A stretch of 64,000 nucleotides of DNA, taken from NCBI RefSeq assembly GCF_029894425.1, contig NZ_JARXYJ010000001.1, positions 7,646,501-7,710,500 on the forward strand, in the 5' to 3' direction. The stretch's first letter is position 1. The number at the start of each line of letters is the position of its first letter. This document shows, piece after piece, positions 52,988 through 62,589 of this stretch. Under the pieces are notes generated by a model. That model was not told the origin of the DNA, ran no database searches, and saw only the letters and a program-made list of their open reading frames with translations. The position numbers and the translations under genes are program-made. The DNA comes from Streptomyces sp. SAI-127 (lineage in GTDB: Bacteria > Actinomycetota > Actinomycetes > Streptomycetales > Streptomycetaceae).

Positions 52988-53728
52988 TCAGTTCAGACTC
53001 GTCGGGCCGAGCGTCAGTTCCGACGCCGGCAACGACGGAAGATTACGGATGATCGCCGTCTCCGCGCGCAGGAGTTTCAGTTCGTCCCGGAGCCGGGACG
53101 CGGTGTCGGGGGCCTGGAGCAGCCGCTGCTTCGTGGGGGTGTCCAGCATCATCGCGGCCGCCACCAGGTACGACACCACGGACGGTTCGTCCGGGAGCTC
53201 CGTGCCGGACGACAGGGTGCGTTCCCTGGCCCCCGCCAGGCGCTTCTGGTACTGGAGGAAGGCCCGGAGGACTCCTTCCGCCAAGGGACCGGACTCGTCG
53301 CCCGCCTCCTCCGGCAGCTCCTCCAGTTCGGCCGTCAGATACGGGCCCGACGTGTCGACGGACAGCAGCCGGACCCGGGTCGTGCCCGTCGCCAGGACCT
53401 CGAACGTGCCGTCCGCCCGCTCTCGTATCGTCGCCGCGTCCGCCACGCAGCCCACCGCGTGGAACGCCTTGACCGGGTCGTCGCCGAAGCCGGCCGCGGG
53501 CCCGCGCTCGGGCACGGCCGTCTGGTCCGGCAGGCCGGGTGCGCTGGGCGCCACCTCGTGGCCGTCGCGGATCGCCACGACGGCGAACCGGCGCGGTTCC
53601 TCCTCAGGCGTCTTCAGCAGTTCGCGCATCATGGCGCGGTAGCGCTCCTCGAAGACGTTGAGAGGAAGCACGAGCCCCGGGAACAGAACCGAGTTCAGGG
53701 GGAAGAGCGGGAGCCGCACGGTGGTCAC
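52988..53728 (-). CDS. LON substrate-binding domain protein
   Basis: 246 residues. It resembles only the N-terminal substrate-binding (PUA-like) domain of Lon protease: LPLFPLNSVLFPGLVLPLNV then FEERYRAMM at the start and a helical second half. No ATPase or protease domain follows, as is usual for this stand-alone family. The role is unknown, perhaps an adaptor. The GTG start is preceded by TAGGCT and 8 bases, so it is likely leaderless. Confidence 0.88.
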   Translation of the reverse strand: MTTVRLPLFPLNSVLFPGLVLPLNVFEERYRAMMRELLKTPEEEPRRFAVVAIRDGHEVAPSAPGLPDQTAVPERGPAAGFGDDPVKAFHAVGCVADAATIRERADGTFEVLATGTTRVRLLSVDTSGPYLTAELEELPEEAGDESGPLAEGVLRAFLQYQKRLAGARERTLSSGTELPDEPSVVSYLVAAAMMLDTPTKQRLLQAPDTASRLRDELKLLRAETAIIRNLPSLPASELTLGPTSLN

Positions 53729-53736
53729 GGCGCCAA

Positions 53737-53742
53737 AGCCTA
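53737..53742 (-). promoter_or_regulatory. -10 element TAGGCT of the LON-domain gene, overlapping an upstream stop codon
   Basis: TAGGCT lies 8 bases before the GTG at 53728. Its first three bases are the TAG stop of the gene ending at 53740, so the promoter is embedded in that gene's end. Confidence 0.5.
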
Positions 53743-54753
53743 ATGGCCTCCGGAGCGGACACGTCCCCCGTGCTCACTCCGTGGATGGATCAGGGCGTGC
53801 CGCCGGACCTCCTCGCGGACCTCCAGGAAGCGGCCCAGCGGGTCCTCGGACTCCCGGCCCCACGGGAACGAGGTCGCGTACGGGCCGATCATGCGCAGCT
53901 GATCCAGAGCGTCCGTCCAGCGGCCGAGGCACACCAGGACGTACGCCAGCTTGTTGCGGACCTCGGCCGGCCAGAGGTCGGCCGCCGCGAAGGTGGCGGA
54001 CAGCTCGATCGCCCGGTCCGCCGCCGCGTCCAGCCGCTCGCGCGGCACCGCGGTGCCGCCGCCCTCGGTCAGACAGGCGAGGGCCGCCCGCGTGGGCAGC
54101 GCCTGGATGAGAGATCCGGGCGGGGCGTCCTGTGCGGCCCGGTCCGCGAAGTCGAAACACTCGCGGTACGAGCCGCGCCAGGAGGTCGCCAGATAGCGCA
54201 GAGCGGCGACGTGGCAGCCGTAGTGGAGCGGGGCGCGCCTGAGGGCCGCCTCCCACAACTCCCCGAAGTAGGTGTGCCCCGCCTGCGAGCCGCGCGCGTG
54301 GTCCAGCGCGATACGCCACGGCACCGGGTCGCGGTCCTCGCCGCGCGCCGCGGCCGTGATCAGAGGGCTCACCTCGCGCAGCAGCTCCGCCCGGGCCGGT
54401 GAGTCCCAGACGCGGTCCACCGCGAGCTGGGCGCCCAGCAGCAGCTGGTCCGGGTCGTACGGGGCCTCGGCGCGCCAGGCGTCGTACCACTCGGGGCGCG
54501 AGCGGGCGAAGCCGGAGAGCCGCCGGACGTAACGGTCGCGCAGCTCCCAGGCGGCGCTCTCCCGGGTTGCGGCGAGCAACTCGGCCGCACGCCCGTACCC
54601 GCCCTGCCCGGCCGCGACCAGCGCAGGACCGAGCCGGTCGTCAGGCACGTCGAGCAGCACCTCGTCGTCGGCGGGCAGTCCGCCGGTGAGGTGGTAGGGG
54701 GGAATCCGTGACGCGCGGATGAAGGGGGGCAGCAGAGCCATGGTGTCGACCAT
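53740..54753 (-). CDS. Hypothetical helical-repeat protein
   Basis: 337 residues, no membrane segment. The sequence is a series of helical segments with TPR-like character (GGYGRAAELLAATRESAAWE, RYLATSWRGSYRECFDFADR, ADLWPAEVRNKLAYVLVCLG). I do not recognise a named family. A scaffold or regulator of TPR type is a guess from the helix pattern only. The ATG at 54753 (MVDTMALLPPF) is chosen; an ATG four codons later is possible. The frame is open to 54975 but upstream composition is not coding. The ribosome site is weak. Confidence 0.65.
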   Translation of the reverse strand: MVDTMALLPPFIRASRIPPYHLTGGLPADDEVLLDVPDDRLGPALVAAGQGGYGRAAELLAATRESAAWELRDRYVRRLSGFARSRPEWYDAWRAEAPYDPDQLLLGAQLAVDRVWDSPARAELLREVSPLITAAARGEDRDPVPWRIALDHARGSQAGHTYFGELWEAALRRAPLHYGCHVAALRYLATSWRGSYRECFDFADRAAQDAPPGSLIQALPTRAALACLTEGGGTAVPRERLDAAADRAIELSATFAAADLWPAEVRNKLAYVLVCLGRWTDALDQLRMIGPYATSFPWGRESEDPLGRFLEVREEVRRHALIHPRSEHGGRVRSGGH

Positions 54754-54874
54754 TGAAGGACCGCGGGTCAACCCTGCGCCAGTGCGCACGTGCAACTCGT
54801 GGAAAGTTGTACGGCGGATGGTCAAGGAGAGGTAAAGACGAGACCTTTGTTCACCTTCCGCACCACGGGCCTCC

Positions 54875-56452
54875 TTAATTCCGCCGCAACATCCTCGTGG
54901 CCCCCGCCGCCACGGTGGTCGCCAGGATCCAGCCGAGGAGGACCATCGCGGCCGCCAGCCATTGCCAACCGCCACGCAACTGCCAGAAACCGACCTGTCC
55001 CAGGTCGATCACCGGGAGCAGGAGGTCGAGGGCGAAGAGGGCGGGATTCCAGACCGGATGGTCGCCGCCCTTGAGCGGCGGATGGCTCGCGTGTGCGAAC
55101 GCCACGGAACCCGCCGCCCACAGCACCGCCATCCATACGGCGGCCCGGCCGGGCCGGTAACCGTAGGCGACCGTCCAGTCCTGCACGTACCCCCACAGCT
55201 TGGCGGCCAGCGGCAGACTCTCGCGGCGCCGGCGCTGCTTGGCGAGCAGCACCTCGCGCGCGTCCTCGTCCTCGCCCCCGGCCCGCAGCACGGACGCGAG
55301 CCTCTCGTACGGCTCCGGGTTGTACTCGGCGGTCGCGGCCGCCACCCACTCCAGCCGCTCGGCCAGCGGGAAGGGGCCGTGCGGTACGAGGTTCTCGTAG
55401 ACGAAGCCGCCCATGTGGAGGTTGCCCGGCCCCGGCCAGGCGCTCGCCCGGTCCACGAGGTTGCCGACCCGCGCCCCCGAGAGGACCACCTTGCCGCGCT
55501 GCGGCTTCTCACCCAGGAAGCGCAGCTCCGGGGCCTGGACCCGGCGCAGCGACAGCTCCTGGTCCTCCGTGAAGACGAAGCGGGCCCGCTCGAGGTCGAC
55601 CGCGTCCCCGAACCGGCCGTCGTCCAGCCGCACGCCGCCCAGGCACTCGAAGCGCTGGATCCGCGTCCCGCGCGCGGGGGTCGCCCCGCTCAGCATGGAG
55701 GCGCCGACGCCCGCGGGGGTCAGGTACAGCGTGCGCTCGACGGTCAGCTGGGGGGCGTTCAGCGCGAGCCGGGTGTACGGGTTGTTGAGCCGGGCGCCAC
55801 GCAGGCTCAGCGAGACGCCGATGGTGGCGCTGCGCAGGCTCAGCTCGCCGTGCGACTCCAGGAGCTCGGCCTGCAGGTCCTGGCCCACGGTCATGCCGTC
55901 GGCGGCGATCGAACGGCCGCTGCGGTCGCGGTAGACGATCGCCTGGTTCATCAGCAGATCCGTGCCGATGTGCGCGTCGGTCAGTCGTACGCCGTTGTGG
56001 AAGCGGCAGCGCGGCAGATGCAGATCGCCCTCCGTGTGCACCCTGGCGGCCTCCAGCCGCGGCACCGAGCAGTCCACGAACCGCGCGGTGGTGAAGCGGG
56101 CCTCCGGCAGCAGGATCTCCCGCTCGAAGCGGCAGCCCTTCATCTCCAGGTACGGCACGACCGTGCCGCCCGCGAGGTCCAGGGTGCCGCTGATCTGCAC
56201 GCCGGTGAGCTTCAGGGACGAGACCCGGCCGGCGAGCGCGGGCGGACCGTCCAGGAGCAGCCAGCACACGATACGCGCGCGTACCGTCCGTTCGGGGCCC
56301 CAGGGGTGCCCGCCGTGCGGATCGTCGACGACGGTGTCGCCGCTGCTCAGGTCGTACACGGTGCCGTTGCGGAAGGCCTGCCACATACCGGCCTCGGCGG
56401 CGGTCAGATCGTCCGGCAGGTCTCCGTCCCGGATCCCGGCCCCCTCGGTCAC
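54875..56452 (-). CDS. Pentapeptide/beta-helix-like protein with C-terminal membrane anchors
   Basis: 525 residues. After an N-terminal 80 residues comes a long run of repeated strands (about residues 80-350). Leu/Val alternates with short polar turns, for example LKLTGVQISGTLDLAG, YLEMKGCRFEREILLPEARF and GDLHLPRCRFHNGVRLTDAH. This looks like a right-handed beta-helix. Then follow a helical region and two membrane helices (about 440-460 and 490-520) before a basic end (RMLRRN). Such proteins are often labelled oxidoreductases in databases, but no cofactor-binding motif is visible. The GTG start has GGAAGAACC upstream. The function is unknown. Confidence 0.72.
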   Translation of the reverse strand: MTEGAGIRDGDLPDDLTAAEAGMWQAFRNGTVYDLSSGDTVVDDPHGGHPWGPERTVRARIVCWLLLDGPPALAGRVSSLKLTGVQISGTLDLAGGTVVPYLEMKGCRFEREILLPEARFTTARFVDCSVPRLEAARVHTEGDLHLPRCRFHNGVRLTDAHIGTDLLMNQAIVYRDRSGRSIAADGMTVGQDLQAELLESHGELSLRSATIGVSLSLRGARLNNPYTRLALNAPQLTVERTLYLTPAGVGASMLSGATPARGTRIQRFECLGGVRLDDGRFGDAVDLERARFVFTEDQELSLRRVQAPELRFLGEKPQRGKVVLSGARVGNLVDRASAWPGPGNLHMGGFVYENLVPHGPFPLAERLEWVAAATAEYNPEPYERLASVLRAGGEDEDAREVLLAKQRRRRESLPLAAKLWGYVQDWTVAYGYRPGRAAVWMAVLWAAGSVAFAHASHPPLKGGDHPVWNPALFALDLLLPVIDLGQVGFWQLRGGWQWLAAAMVLLGWILATTVAAGATRMLRRN

Positions 56453-56609
56453 GGTTCTTCCAGCCCCTCGGTCACTTGTGATTCGTACAACCGTTCATGC
56501 CCGCTGAGTAACCCCCTGAACGCTAGACGTGAAGGCGATCTTCCGGGTTGCGTATCAGCCATTGGAATGCGCGAACGGGCCCTGACGAGGGTCTGAGAGA
56601 ATTGACGAC

Positions 56610-57953
56610 GTGATCTCCCGAATCGATCTGCGCGGCGACGCCCTCCCCGAGGGCCCCGCCCTGCGCGACCTGCTGCCCCGAGCCGACTTCGACGTTCAGG
56701 CCGCCCTGGAGAAGGTGCGTCCGATCTGCGAGGCCGTGCATCATCGGGGCGACGCGGCGCTGATCGACTTCGCGGAGAAGTTCGACGGGGTGCGGCTGGA
56801 GTCGGTACGGGTGCCGGCCGCCGCTCTGGACAAGGCGCTCGAAGAGCTCGACCCCGCCGTGCGCGCGGCCCTGGAGGAGTCCATCCGCCGCGCCCGTCTC
56901 GTCCACCGCGAGCAGCGCCGTACGACCCACACGACCGAGGTCGTGCCCGGCGGTTCCGTCACCGAGAAGTGGGTGCCGGTCGACCGGGTCGGGCTGTACG
57001 CGCCGGGTGGCCGCTCGGTCTACCCGTCCTCCGTGATCATGAACGTGGTGCCCGCGCAGGAGGCGGGAGTGGAGTCCATCGCGCTCGCCTCGCCCGCCCA
57101 GGCCCCCGCTTTTGAAAATGACCCAGCCGGCGGGCTCCCGCACCCGACCATCCTCGCCGCGTGCGCGCTGCTCGGCGTCGACGAGGTCTACGCCGCCGGT
57201 GGCGCGACCGCCGTCGCCATGTTCGCGTACGGCACCGAGTCCTGCCCGCCCGCTCCCATGGTCACCGGCCCCGGCAACATCTGGGTCGCCGCGGCCAAGC
57301 GCTACTTCACGGGCAAGATCGGCATCGACGCCGAGGCCGGCCCGACCGAGATCGCGGTCCTGGCGGACTCCTCCGCCGATCCGGTGCACGTGGCCGCCGA
57401 CCTGATCAGCCAGGCCGAGCACGACCCGCTGGCCGCCGCCGTCCTGGTCACCGACTCCGTCGAACTCGCGGACGCGGTCGAGAAGGAGCTGGAGCCGCAG
57501 GTCGCGGCCACCAAGCACATCAAGGACCGGATCGTGCCCGCCCTGAAGGGCAGGCAGTCCGCGATCGTCCTCGTCGACGGCATCGACGAGGGCCTCAGGG
57601 TCGTCGACGCGTACGGCGCCGAGCACCTGGAGATCCAGACGGCAGACGCCGCCGCGGTCGCCGACCGGGTGCGCAACGCCGGCGCGATCTTCATCGGGCC
57701 CTGGGCGCCGGTCTCGCTCGGCGACTACTGCGCCGGGTCCAACCACGTGCTCCCGACCGGTGGGTGTGCCTGCCACTCCTCCGGACTGTCCGTGCAGTCC
57801 TTCCTGAGGGGCATCCACATCGTCGACTACACGAAGGACGCGCTGGCCGACGTGGCGCATCACGTGGTGACGCTGGCGGAGGCGGAGGACCTGCCCGCCC
57901 ACGGGGCGGCGATCAAGGCCCGGTTCGGGTGGAAGGTGCCGACGAGCAAGTGA
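56610..57953 (+). CDS. hisD: Histidinol dehydrogenase
   Basis: 447 residues. It oxidises L-histidinol to L-histidine in two NAD-dependent steps. Conserved stretches are [36 protein letters not shown], the zinc-site region [10 protein letters not shown] and [15 protein letters not shown], and [20 protein letters not shown] short A+T-rich patch (57108-57125) encodes A-F-E-N-D-P before the conserved [12 protein letters not shown] and looks like a small insertion in a loop. The GTG start is preceded by GAGAAT and 7 bases, perhaps leaderless. First gene of the his operon. Confidence 0.96.
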   Translation: MISRIDLRGDALPEGPALRDLLPRADFDVQAALEKVRPICEAVHHRGDAALIDFAEKFDGVRLESVRVPAAALDKALEELDPAVRAALEESIRRARLVHREQRRTTHTTEVVPGGSVTEKWVPVDRVGLYAPGGRSVYPSSVIMNVVPAQEAGVESIALASPAQAPAFENDPAGGLPHPTILAACALLGVDEVYAAGGATAVAMFAYGTESCPPAPMVTGPGNIWVAAAKRYFTGKIGIDAEAGPTEIAVLADSSADPVHVAADLISQAEHDPLAAAVLVTDSVELADAVEKELEPQVAATKHIKDRIVPALKGRQSAIVLVDGIDEGLRVVDAYGAEHLEIQTADAAAVADRVRNAGAIFIGPWAPVSLGDYCAGSNHVLPTGGCACHSSGLSVQSFLRGIHIVDYTKDALADVAHHVVTLAEAEDLPAHGAAIKARFGWKVPTSK

Positions 57954-59059
57954 ACTTCGGAATCGACGATCTTCCCGTACGGGACGAGCTGCGCGGCAAG
58001 TCCCCCTACGGCGCGCCCCAGTTGGACGTCCCCGTACGGCTGAACACCAACGAGAACCCCTACCCGCTGCCCGAGCCGCTGGTCGAGCGCATCGCCGAGC
58101 GCGTCCGCGAGGCCGCCCGCGATCTCAACCGATACCCGGACCGGAACGCGGTCGAGCTGCGCACCCAGCTCGCCAAGTACCTCACCGACACCGCGGGGCA
58201 CGAGGTCGGCCTCGCCAACGTCTGGGCGGCGAACGGCTCCAACGAAGTCCTCCAGCAACTGCTGCAGACCTTCGGCGGACCGGGCCGTACGGCGATCGGT
58301 TTCGAGCCGTCGTACTCGATGCACGCCCTCATCGCGCGCGGCACCGGCACGGGCTGGATCTCCGGCCCGCGCAACGAGGACTTCACGATCGACCTCGCCG
58401 CCGCCGAGAAGGCCATCGCCGAGCACCGGCCGGACGTCGTCTTCATCACCACGCCCAACAACCCCACGGGCACCGCGGTCCCGCCCGAGACGGTCCTCGC
58501 GCTGTACGAGGCCGCGCAGGCGGCGAAACCCTCGATGGTGGTGGTCGACGAGGCGTACATCGAGTTCAGCCACGGCGACTCGCTGCTGCCGCTGCTCGAA
58601 GGACGGCCGAATCTCGTCGTCTCGCGGACGATGTCGAAGGCGTTCGGGGCCGCCGGCCTGCGCCTCGGCTACCTCGCCGCGCACCCGGCGGTCGTGGACG
58701 CCGTACAGCTCGTACGGCTGCCCTACCACCTGTCGGCCGTCACACAGGCCACCGCGCTGGCCGCCCTGGAGCACACCGACACCCTCCTGAAGTACGTCGA
58801 GCAGCTGAAGGCCGAGCGGGACCGGCTGGTCGCCGAGCTGCTGGAGATCGGCTACGAGGTCACCGCCTCGGACGCCAACTTCGTGCAGTTCGGCCGCTTC
58901 GACGACGCCCAGGCGATGTGGCGGAAGATCCTCGACCGGGGCGTCCTGGTCCGGGACAACGGCGTGCCCGGCTGGCTGCGGGTGACCGCCGGAACCCCCG
59001 AAGAGAACGACGCGTTCCTCGACGCGGTCCGTGAGTTGAAGAAGGAGCAGAGCGCATGA
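57950..59059 (+). CDS. hisC: Histidinol-phosphate aminotransferase
   Basis: 369 residues, a fold type I PLP enzyme that makes L-histidinol phosphate. The Schiff-base lysine is Lys230 in [19 protein letters not shown]; others are [25 protein letters not shown], and [10 protein letters not shown]. The GTG start overlaps the hisD stop (GTGA); the stop overlaps hisB (ATGA). Confidence 0.96.
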   Translation: MNFGIDDLPVRDELRGKSPYGAPQLDVPVRLNTNENPYPLPEPLVERIAERVREAARDLNRYPDRNAVELRTQLAKYLTDTAGHEVGLANVWAANGSNEVLQQLLQTFGGPGRTAIGFEPSYSMHALIARGTGTGWISGPRNEDFTIDLAAAEKAIAEHRPDVVFITTPNNPTGTAVPPETVLALYEAAQAAKPSMVVVDEAYIEFSHGDSLLPLLEGRPNLVVSRTMSKAFGAAGLRLGYLAAHPAVVDAVQLVRLPYHLSAVTQATALAALEHTDTLLKYVEQLKAERDRLVAELLEIGYEVTASDANFVQFGRFDDAQAMWRKILDRGVLVRDNGVPGWLRVTAGTPEENDAFLDAVRELKKEQSA

Positions 59060-59649
59060 GCCGCGTAGGACGTGTGGAACGAGTGACCAAGGAGACCTCG
59101 GTCCTGGTCGAGATCGATCTCGACGGGTCCGGGAAGGTCGAGGTGTCGACAGGCGTCGGCTTCTACGACCACATGCTCGACCAGCTCGGCCGGCACGGTC
59201 TGTTCGACCTCACCGTGAAGACCGAGGGCGACCTGCACATCGACTCCCACCACACCATCGAGGACACCGCTCTCGCGCTCGGCGCCGCCTTCAAGCAGGC
59301 GCTCGGCGACAAGGTGGGCATCTACCGCTTCGGCAACTGCACGGTCCCGCTGGACGAGTCCCTCGCCCAGGTCACCGTCGACCTCTCCGGCCGCCCCTAC
59401 CTCGTGCACACCGAGCCCGAGAACATGGCGCCGATGATCGGCGAGTACGACACCACGATGACCCGGCACATCCTGGAGTCCTTCGTCGCCCAGGCGCAGA
59501 TCGCGCTGCACGTGCACGTGCCCTACGGACGCAACGCGCACCACATCGTGGAGTGCCAGTTCAAGGCGCTGGCCCGGGCCCTCAGGTATGCCAGCGAGCG
59601 CGACCCGCGCGCGGCCGGCATCCTCCCCTCCACGAAGGGCGCGCTGTGA
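59056..59649 (+). CDS. hisB: Imidazoleglycerol-phosphate dehydratase
   Basis: 197 residues, the monofunctional actinobacterial form without a phosphatase domain. Metal-binding His/Glu motifs are [34 protein letters not shown] and GRNAHHIVE. It overlaps hisC (ATGA) and the next small gene (GTGA). Confidence 0.97.
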   Translation: MSRVGRVERVTKETSVLVEIDLDGSGKVEVSTGVGFYDHMLDQLGRHGLFDLTVKTEGDLHIDSHHTIEDTALALGAAFKQALGDKVGIYRFGNCTVPLDESLAQVTVDLSGRPYLVHTEPENMAPMIGEYDTTMTRHILESFVAQAQIALHVHVPYGRNAHHIVECQFKALARALRYASERDPRAAGILPSTKGAL

Positions 59650-59810
59650 CCGGCCTCTCGACCCTCCTGATCGTCGTCGGCCTCTTCCTGGCCGGCGGCA
59701 TCTACTCGTTCGTCAAGCAGGACATGCCGAAGAGCCTGATCGTGCTGCTCTCCATCGGCGCCGCGATGTGTCTGGTCGCGGGCGTCGTGAGGCTGGAGGT
59801 GTGGAATTGA
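59646..59810 (+). CDS. Small membrane protein inside the his operon (54 residues)
   Basis: The frame starts with a GTG overlapping the hisB stop (GTGA) and ends in a stop overlapping the hisH TTG start. Two hydrophobic helices (about residues 3-19 and 27-48) are joined by [10 protein letters not shown]. The tight overlaps at both ends make it a real, translated gene. The function is unknown; it is the only membrane protein among soluble histidine enzymes. Confidence 0.85.
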   Translation: MTGLSTLLIVVGLFLAGGIYSFVKQDMPKSLIVLLSIGAAMCLVAGVVRLEVWN

Positions 59811-60448
59811 GCGCATCCAAGCGAGTGGTCGTCTTCGACTACGGCTTCGGCAACGTGAGGTCCGCCGAGCGCGCCCTCGCGCGCGCGGGAGCCGACGTCG
59901 AGATAACGCGTGACTACGACACGGCCATGAACGCCGACGGTCTGCTGGTGCCGGGCGTCGGTGCCTTCGCCGCCTGCATGAAGGGTCTGCACGAGGCCCG
60001 CGGGGACTGGATCGTCGACCGCCGGCTGTCCGGCGGGCGCCCCGTGATGGGCATCTGCGTCGGCATGCAGATCCTCTTCGCGCGCGGCATCGAGCACGGC
60101 GTGGAGAGCGAGGGCCTCGACGAGTGGCCCGGCTCGGTCGAGCCGCTGCAGGCCGAGATCGTGCCCCACATGGGCTGGAACACCGTCGACGCGCCGGCCG
60201 ACTCCCAGCTGTTCGCCGGCCTGGACGCGGACGCCCGCTTCTACTTCGTGCACTCCTACGCCGTCCACGAATGGTCGCTGGAGACGCACAACGCGGCGAT
60301 GACGGCCCCCAAGGTCACCTGGTCGACCCACGGCAAGCCCTTCGTGGCCGCCGTGGAGAACGGCGCCCTGTGGGCCACCCAGTTCCACCCCGAGAAGTCC
60401 GGCGACGCCGGTGCCCAGCTCCTCACCAACTGGATCGGAACACTGTGA
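59807..60448 (+). CDS. hisH: Imidazole glycerol phosphate synthase, glutamine amidotransferase subunit HisH
   Basis: 213 residues. It hydrolyses glutamine and channels ammonia to HisF. The triad is visible: Cys84 in [10 protein letters not shown], His194 and Glu196 in [10 protein letters not shown]. The start is a TTG overlapping the previous stop (TTGA), with GGAGG 7 bases upstream, which decides the start. The stop overlaps priA (GTGA). HisF lies two genes downstream. Confidence 0.96.
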   Translation: MSASKRVVVFDYGFGNVRSAERALARAGADVEITRDYDTAMNADGLLVPGVGAFAACMKGLHEARGDWIVDRRLSGGRPVMGICVGMQILFARGIEHGVESEGLDEWPGSVEPLQAEIVPHMGWNTVDAPADSQLFAGLDADARFYFVHSYAVHEWSLETHNAAMTAPKVTWSTHGKPFVAAVENGALWATQFHPEKSGDAGAQLLTNWIGTL

Positions 60449-61170
60449 GCAAGCTCGAACTCCTTCCCGCCGTCGACGTGCGCGACGGCCAGGCCGTCCG
60501 GCTCGTCCACGGCGAGTCCGGCACGGAGACCTCGTACGGCTCCCCGCTGGAGGCCGCGCTGTCCTGGCAGCGGTCGGGCGCCGAGTGGCTGCACCTGGTC
60601 GACCTGGACGCGGCGTTCGGCACCGGTGACAACCGTGAGCTGGTCCGGCAGGTCACCGAGGCGATGGACATCAAGGTGGAGCTGTCGGGCGGCATCCGGG
60701 ACGACGCCTCGCTGGCGGCCGCCCTCGCCACCGGCTGCACCCGGGTGAACCTCGGCACCGCCGCCCTGGAGAGCCCCGAGTGGGTCGCCAAGGTCATCGC
60801 CGAGCACGGCGACAGGATCGCGGTCGGTCTGGACGTCCGCGGAACGACGCTGAAGGGCCGCGGCTGGACCCGCGACGGCGGCGACCTCTACGAGACGCTG
60901 GACCGGCTCAACTCCGAGGGCTGCGCCCGCTATGTCGTCACCGACATCGCCAAGGACGGCACGCTCCAGGGCCCGAACCTGGAGCTGCTGCGCAACGTCT
61001 GCGCGGCGACCGACCGCCCGGTGGTGGCCTCGGGTGGGGTGTCCTCGCTGGACGACCTGCGGGCCATCGCCGAGCTGGTGCCCCTCGGTGTCGAGGGCTC
61101 CATCGTCGGGAAGGCCCTGTACGCGAAGGCGTTCACCCTGGAAGAGGCCTTGGAGGCGGTGACCAAGTGA
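60445..61170 (+). CDS. priA: Bifunctional HisA/TrpF isomerase PriA
   Basis: 241 residues, a (beta/alpha)8 barrel. In Streptomyces and Mycobacterium PriA isomerises both ProFAR (histidine path) and phosphoribosylanthranilate (tryptophan path). Catalytic aspartates are Asp11 in [10 protein letters not shown] and Asp167 in [23 protein letters not shown] is typical of PriA rather than plain HisA. No separate trpF is in the window. It links the his genes to trpE nearby. Confidence 0.94.
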   Translation: MSKLELLPAVDVRDGQAVRLVHGESGTETSYGSPLEAALSWQRSGAEWLHLVDLDAAFGTGDNRELVRQVTEAMDIKVELSGGIRDDASLAAALATGCTRVNLGTAALESPEWVAKVIAEHGDRIAVGLDVRGTTLKGRGWTRDGGDLYETLDRLNSEGCARYVVTDIAKDGTLQGPNLELLRNVCAATDRPVVASGGVSSLDDLRAIAELVPLGVEGSIVGKALYAKAFTLEEALEAVTK

Positions 61171-61562
61171 GCGACGTACGACGCGTCACGACCGGCGGGC
61201 CCTGGGAGGAGACCTTCGGGTACTCCCGCGCGGTGGAACTGCCGAACGGCCTCGTGCTGGTCTCCGGCTGCACCTCGGTGGTGGACGGCGAGATCGTCGC
61301 GGGCGACCCGTACGAGCAGACGGTCAACGCCTTCGACGTCGCGTTCGCGGCGCTGGGACAGCTGGGGCTCGGCCGCGAGGACGTCGTGCGGACGCGCATG
61401 TACATCACCCACGCCCGGGACGTGGACGAGGTCGGACGGGCTCACAAGGAGCTGTTCGACGCCGTCCGGCCCGCCGCGTCCATGATCATCGTCTCCGGCT
61501 TCGTGGACCCGAGTCTGGTCGTCGAGGTCGAGGTGGAGGCGTTCCGGGGAGTGTCCTCATGA
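61167..61562 (+). CDS. RidA family protein (Rid/YjgF/UK114)
   Basis: 131 residues. Rid proteins hydrolyse reactive enamines and imines that leak from PLP enzymes. Family marks are [28 protein letters not shown] and a C-terminal [15 protein letters not shown], where Glu at the end of the active site is present. The Arg expected in RidA proper (in the R-x-C/A region) is seen as VVRTRMYIT. It is coupled to priA (GTGA) and hisF (ATGA), so it is a fixed member of this operon. Confidence 0.85.
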   Translation: MSDVRRVTTGGPWEETFGYSRAVELPNGLVLVSGCTSVVDGEIVAGDPYEQTVNAFDVAFAALGQLGLGREDVVRTRMYITHARDVDEVGRAHKELFDAVRPAASMIIVSGFVDPSLVVEVEVEAFRGVSS

Positions 61563-62314
61563 CCTTGGCCGTACGAGTCATCCCCTGCCTGGACGTGGAC
61601 AACGGCCGGGTCGTCAAGGGCGTCAACTTCCAGAACCTGCGCGACGCGGGCGACCCCGTCGAGATGGCCAAGGTGTACGACGCCGAGGGCGCCGACGAGC
61701 TGACGTTCCTGGACATCACCGCGTCGTCCGGCAACCGTGAGACGACGTACGACGTGGTGCGCCGCACCGCCGAGCAGGTGTTCATCCCGCTGACGGTCGG
61801 CGGCGGTGTCCGCACGGCCGAGGACGTGGACAAGCTGCTGCGGGCGGGCGCGGACAAGGTCGGGGTGAACACCGCGGCCATCGCGCGCCCCGAGCTGATC
61901 AAGGAGATCGCCGAGCGGTTCGGCCGGCAGGTGCTGGTGCTGTCGGTGGACGCGCGGCGCACCGCTGAGGGGACCTTCGAGGTCACCACCCACGGCGGCC
62001 GCCGCGGTACCGGCATCGACGCCGTGGAGTGGGCGCACCGGGCGGCCGAGCTGGGCGCCGGCGAGATCCTGCTCAACTCGATGGACGCGGACGGCACCAA
62101 GGACGGCTACGACCTGGAGATGATCGAGGCCGTCCGCAAGCACGTGACGGTGCCGCTGATCGCCTCCGGCGGCGCGGGCAGGCTCGACCACTTCCCGCCG
62201 GCGATCGGCGCGGGCGCGGACGCGGTGCTGGCGGCCTCGGTGTTCCACTTCGGTGATCTGCGGATCGGCGAGGTGAAGGAAACGCTGCGGGGGGCGGGGC
62301 ACCCGGTGCGGTGA
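61559..62314 (+). CDS. hisF: Imidazole glycerol phosphate synthase, cyclase subunit HisF
   Basis: 251 residues, a (beta/alpha)8 barrel. It uses HisH-derived ammonia to form imidazole glycerol phosphate and AICAR. Catalytic aspartates are Asp12 in [15 protein letters not shown] and Asp131 in VLSVDARR. The ATG overlaps the RidA gene stop. A terminator follows 16 bases after the stop. Confidence 0.97.
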   Translation: MTLAVRVIPCLDVDNGRVVKGVNFQNLRDAGDPVEMAKVYDAEGADELTFLDITASSGNRETTYDVVRRTAEQVFIPLTVGGGVRTAEDVDKLLRAGADKVGVNTAAIARPELIKEIAERFGRQVLVLSVDARRTAEGTFEVTTHGGRRGTGIDAVEWAHRAAELGAGEILLNSMDADGTKDGYDLEMIEAVRKHVTVPLIASGGAGRLDHFPPAIGAGADAVLAASVFHFGDLRIGEVKETLRGAGHPVR

Positions 62315-62330
62315 CGCCCTTGTCCGGCTG

Positions 62331-62358
62331 AGCCCCGGTCGTCGAGACGGCCGGGGCT
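62331..62358 (+). terminator. Terminator of the his operon
   Basis: AGCCCCGG at 62331-62338 pairs with CCGGGGCT at 62351-62358; four inner pairs (one G-U) extend the stem to 12 bp around a CGAG loop. TTTCC follows. Confidence 0.85.
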
Positions 62359-62589
62359 TTCCTGCTGCTCGCCGTGCGCGGGCGCGTGCCGCATGCCGGG
62401 CACGTGATGGTGTACGCCTGCCTCGGCGGGGCGGTCGCGATCGGCGCCCTGGCCTTCGTTCCAGGGGTGCTCGCGGCTGTCGGGGTCGCCCTGCTGATCG
62501 GGCTGCTCGCAGGACTCAATGTGCGGGCTCGGCGGGGTGGTCGCGCTGTGCGCACGGAACCTGCGCCGCGCCGAGCTCCCGACGTGACC

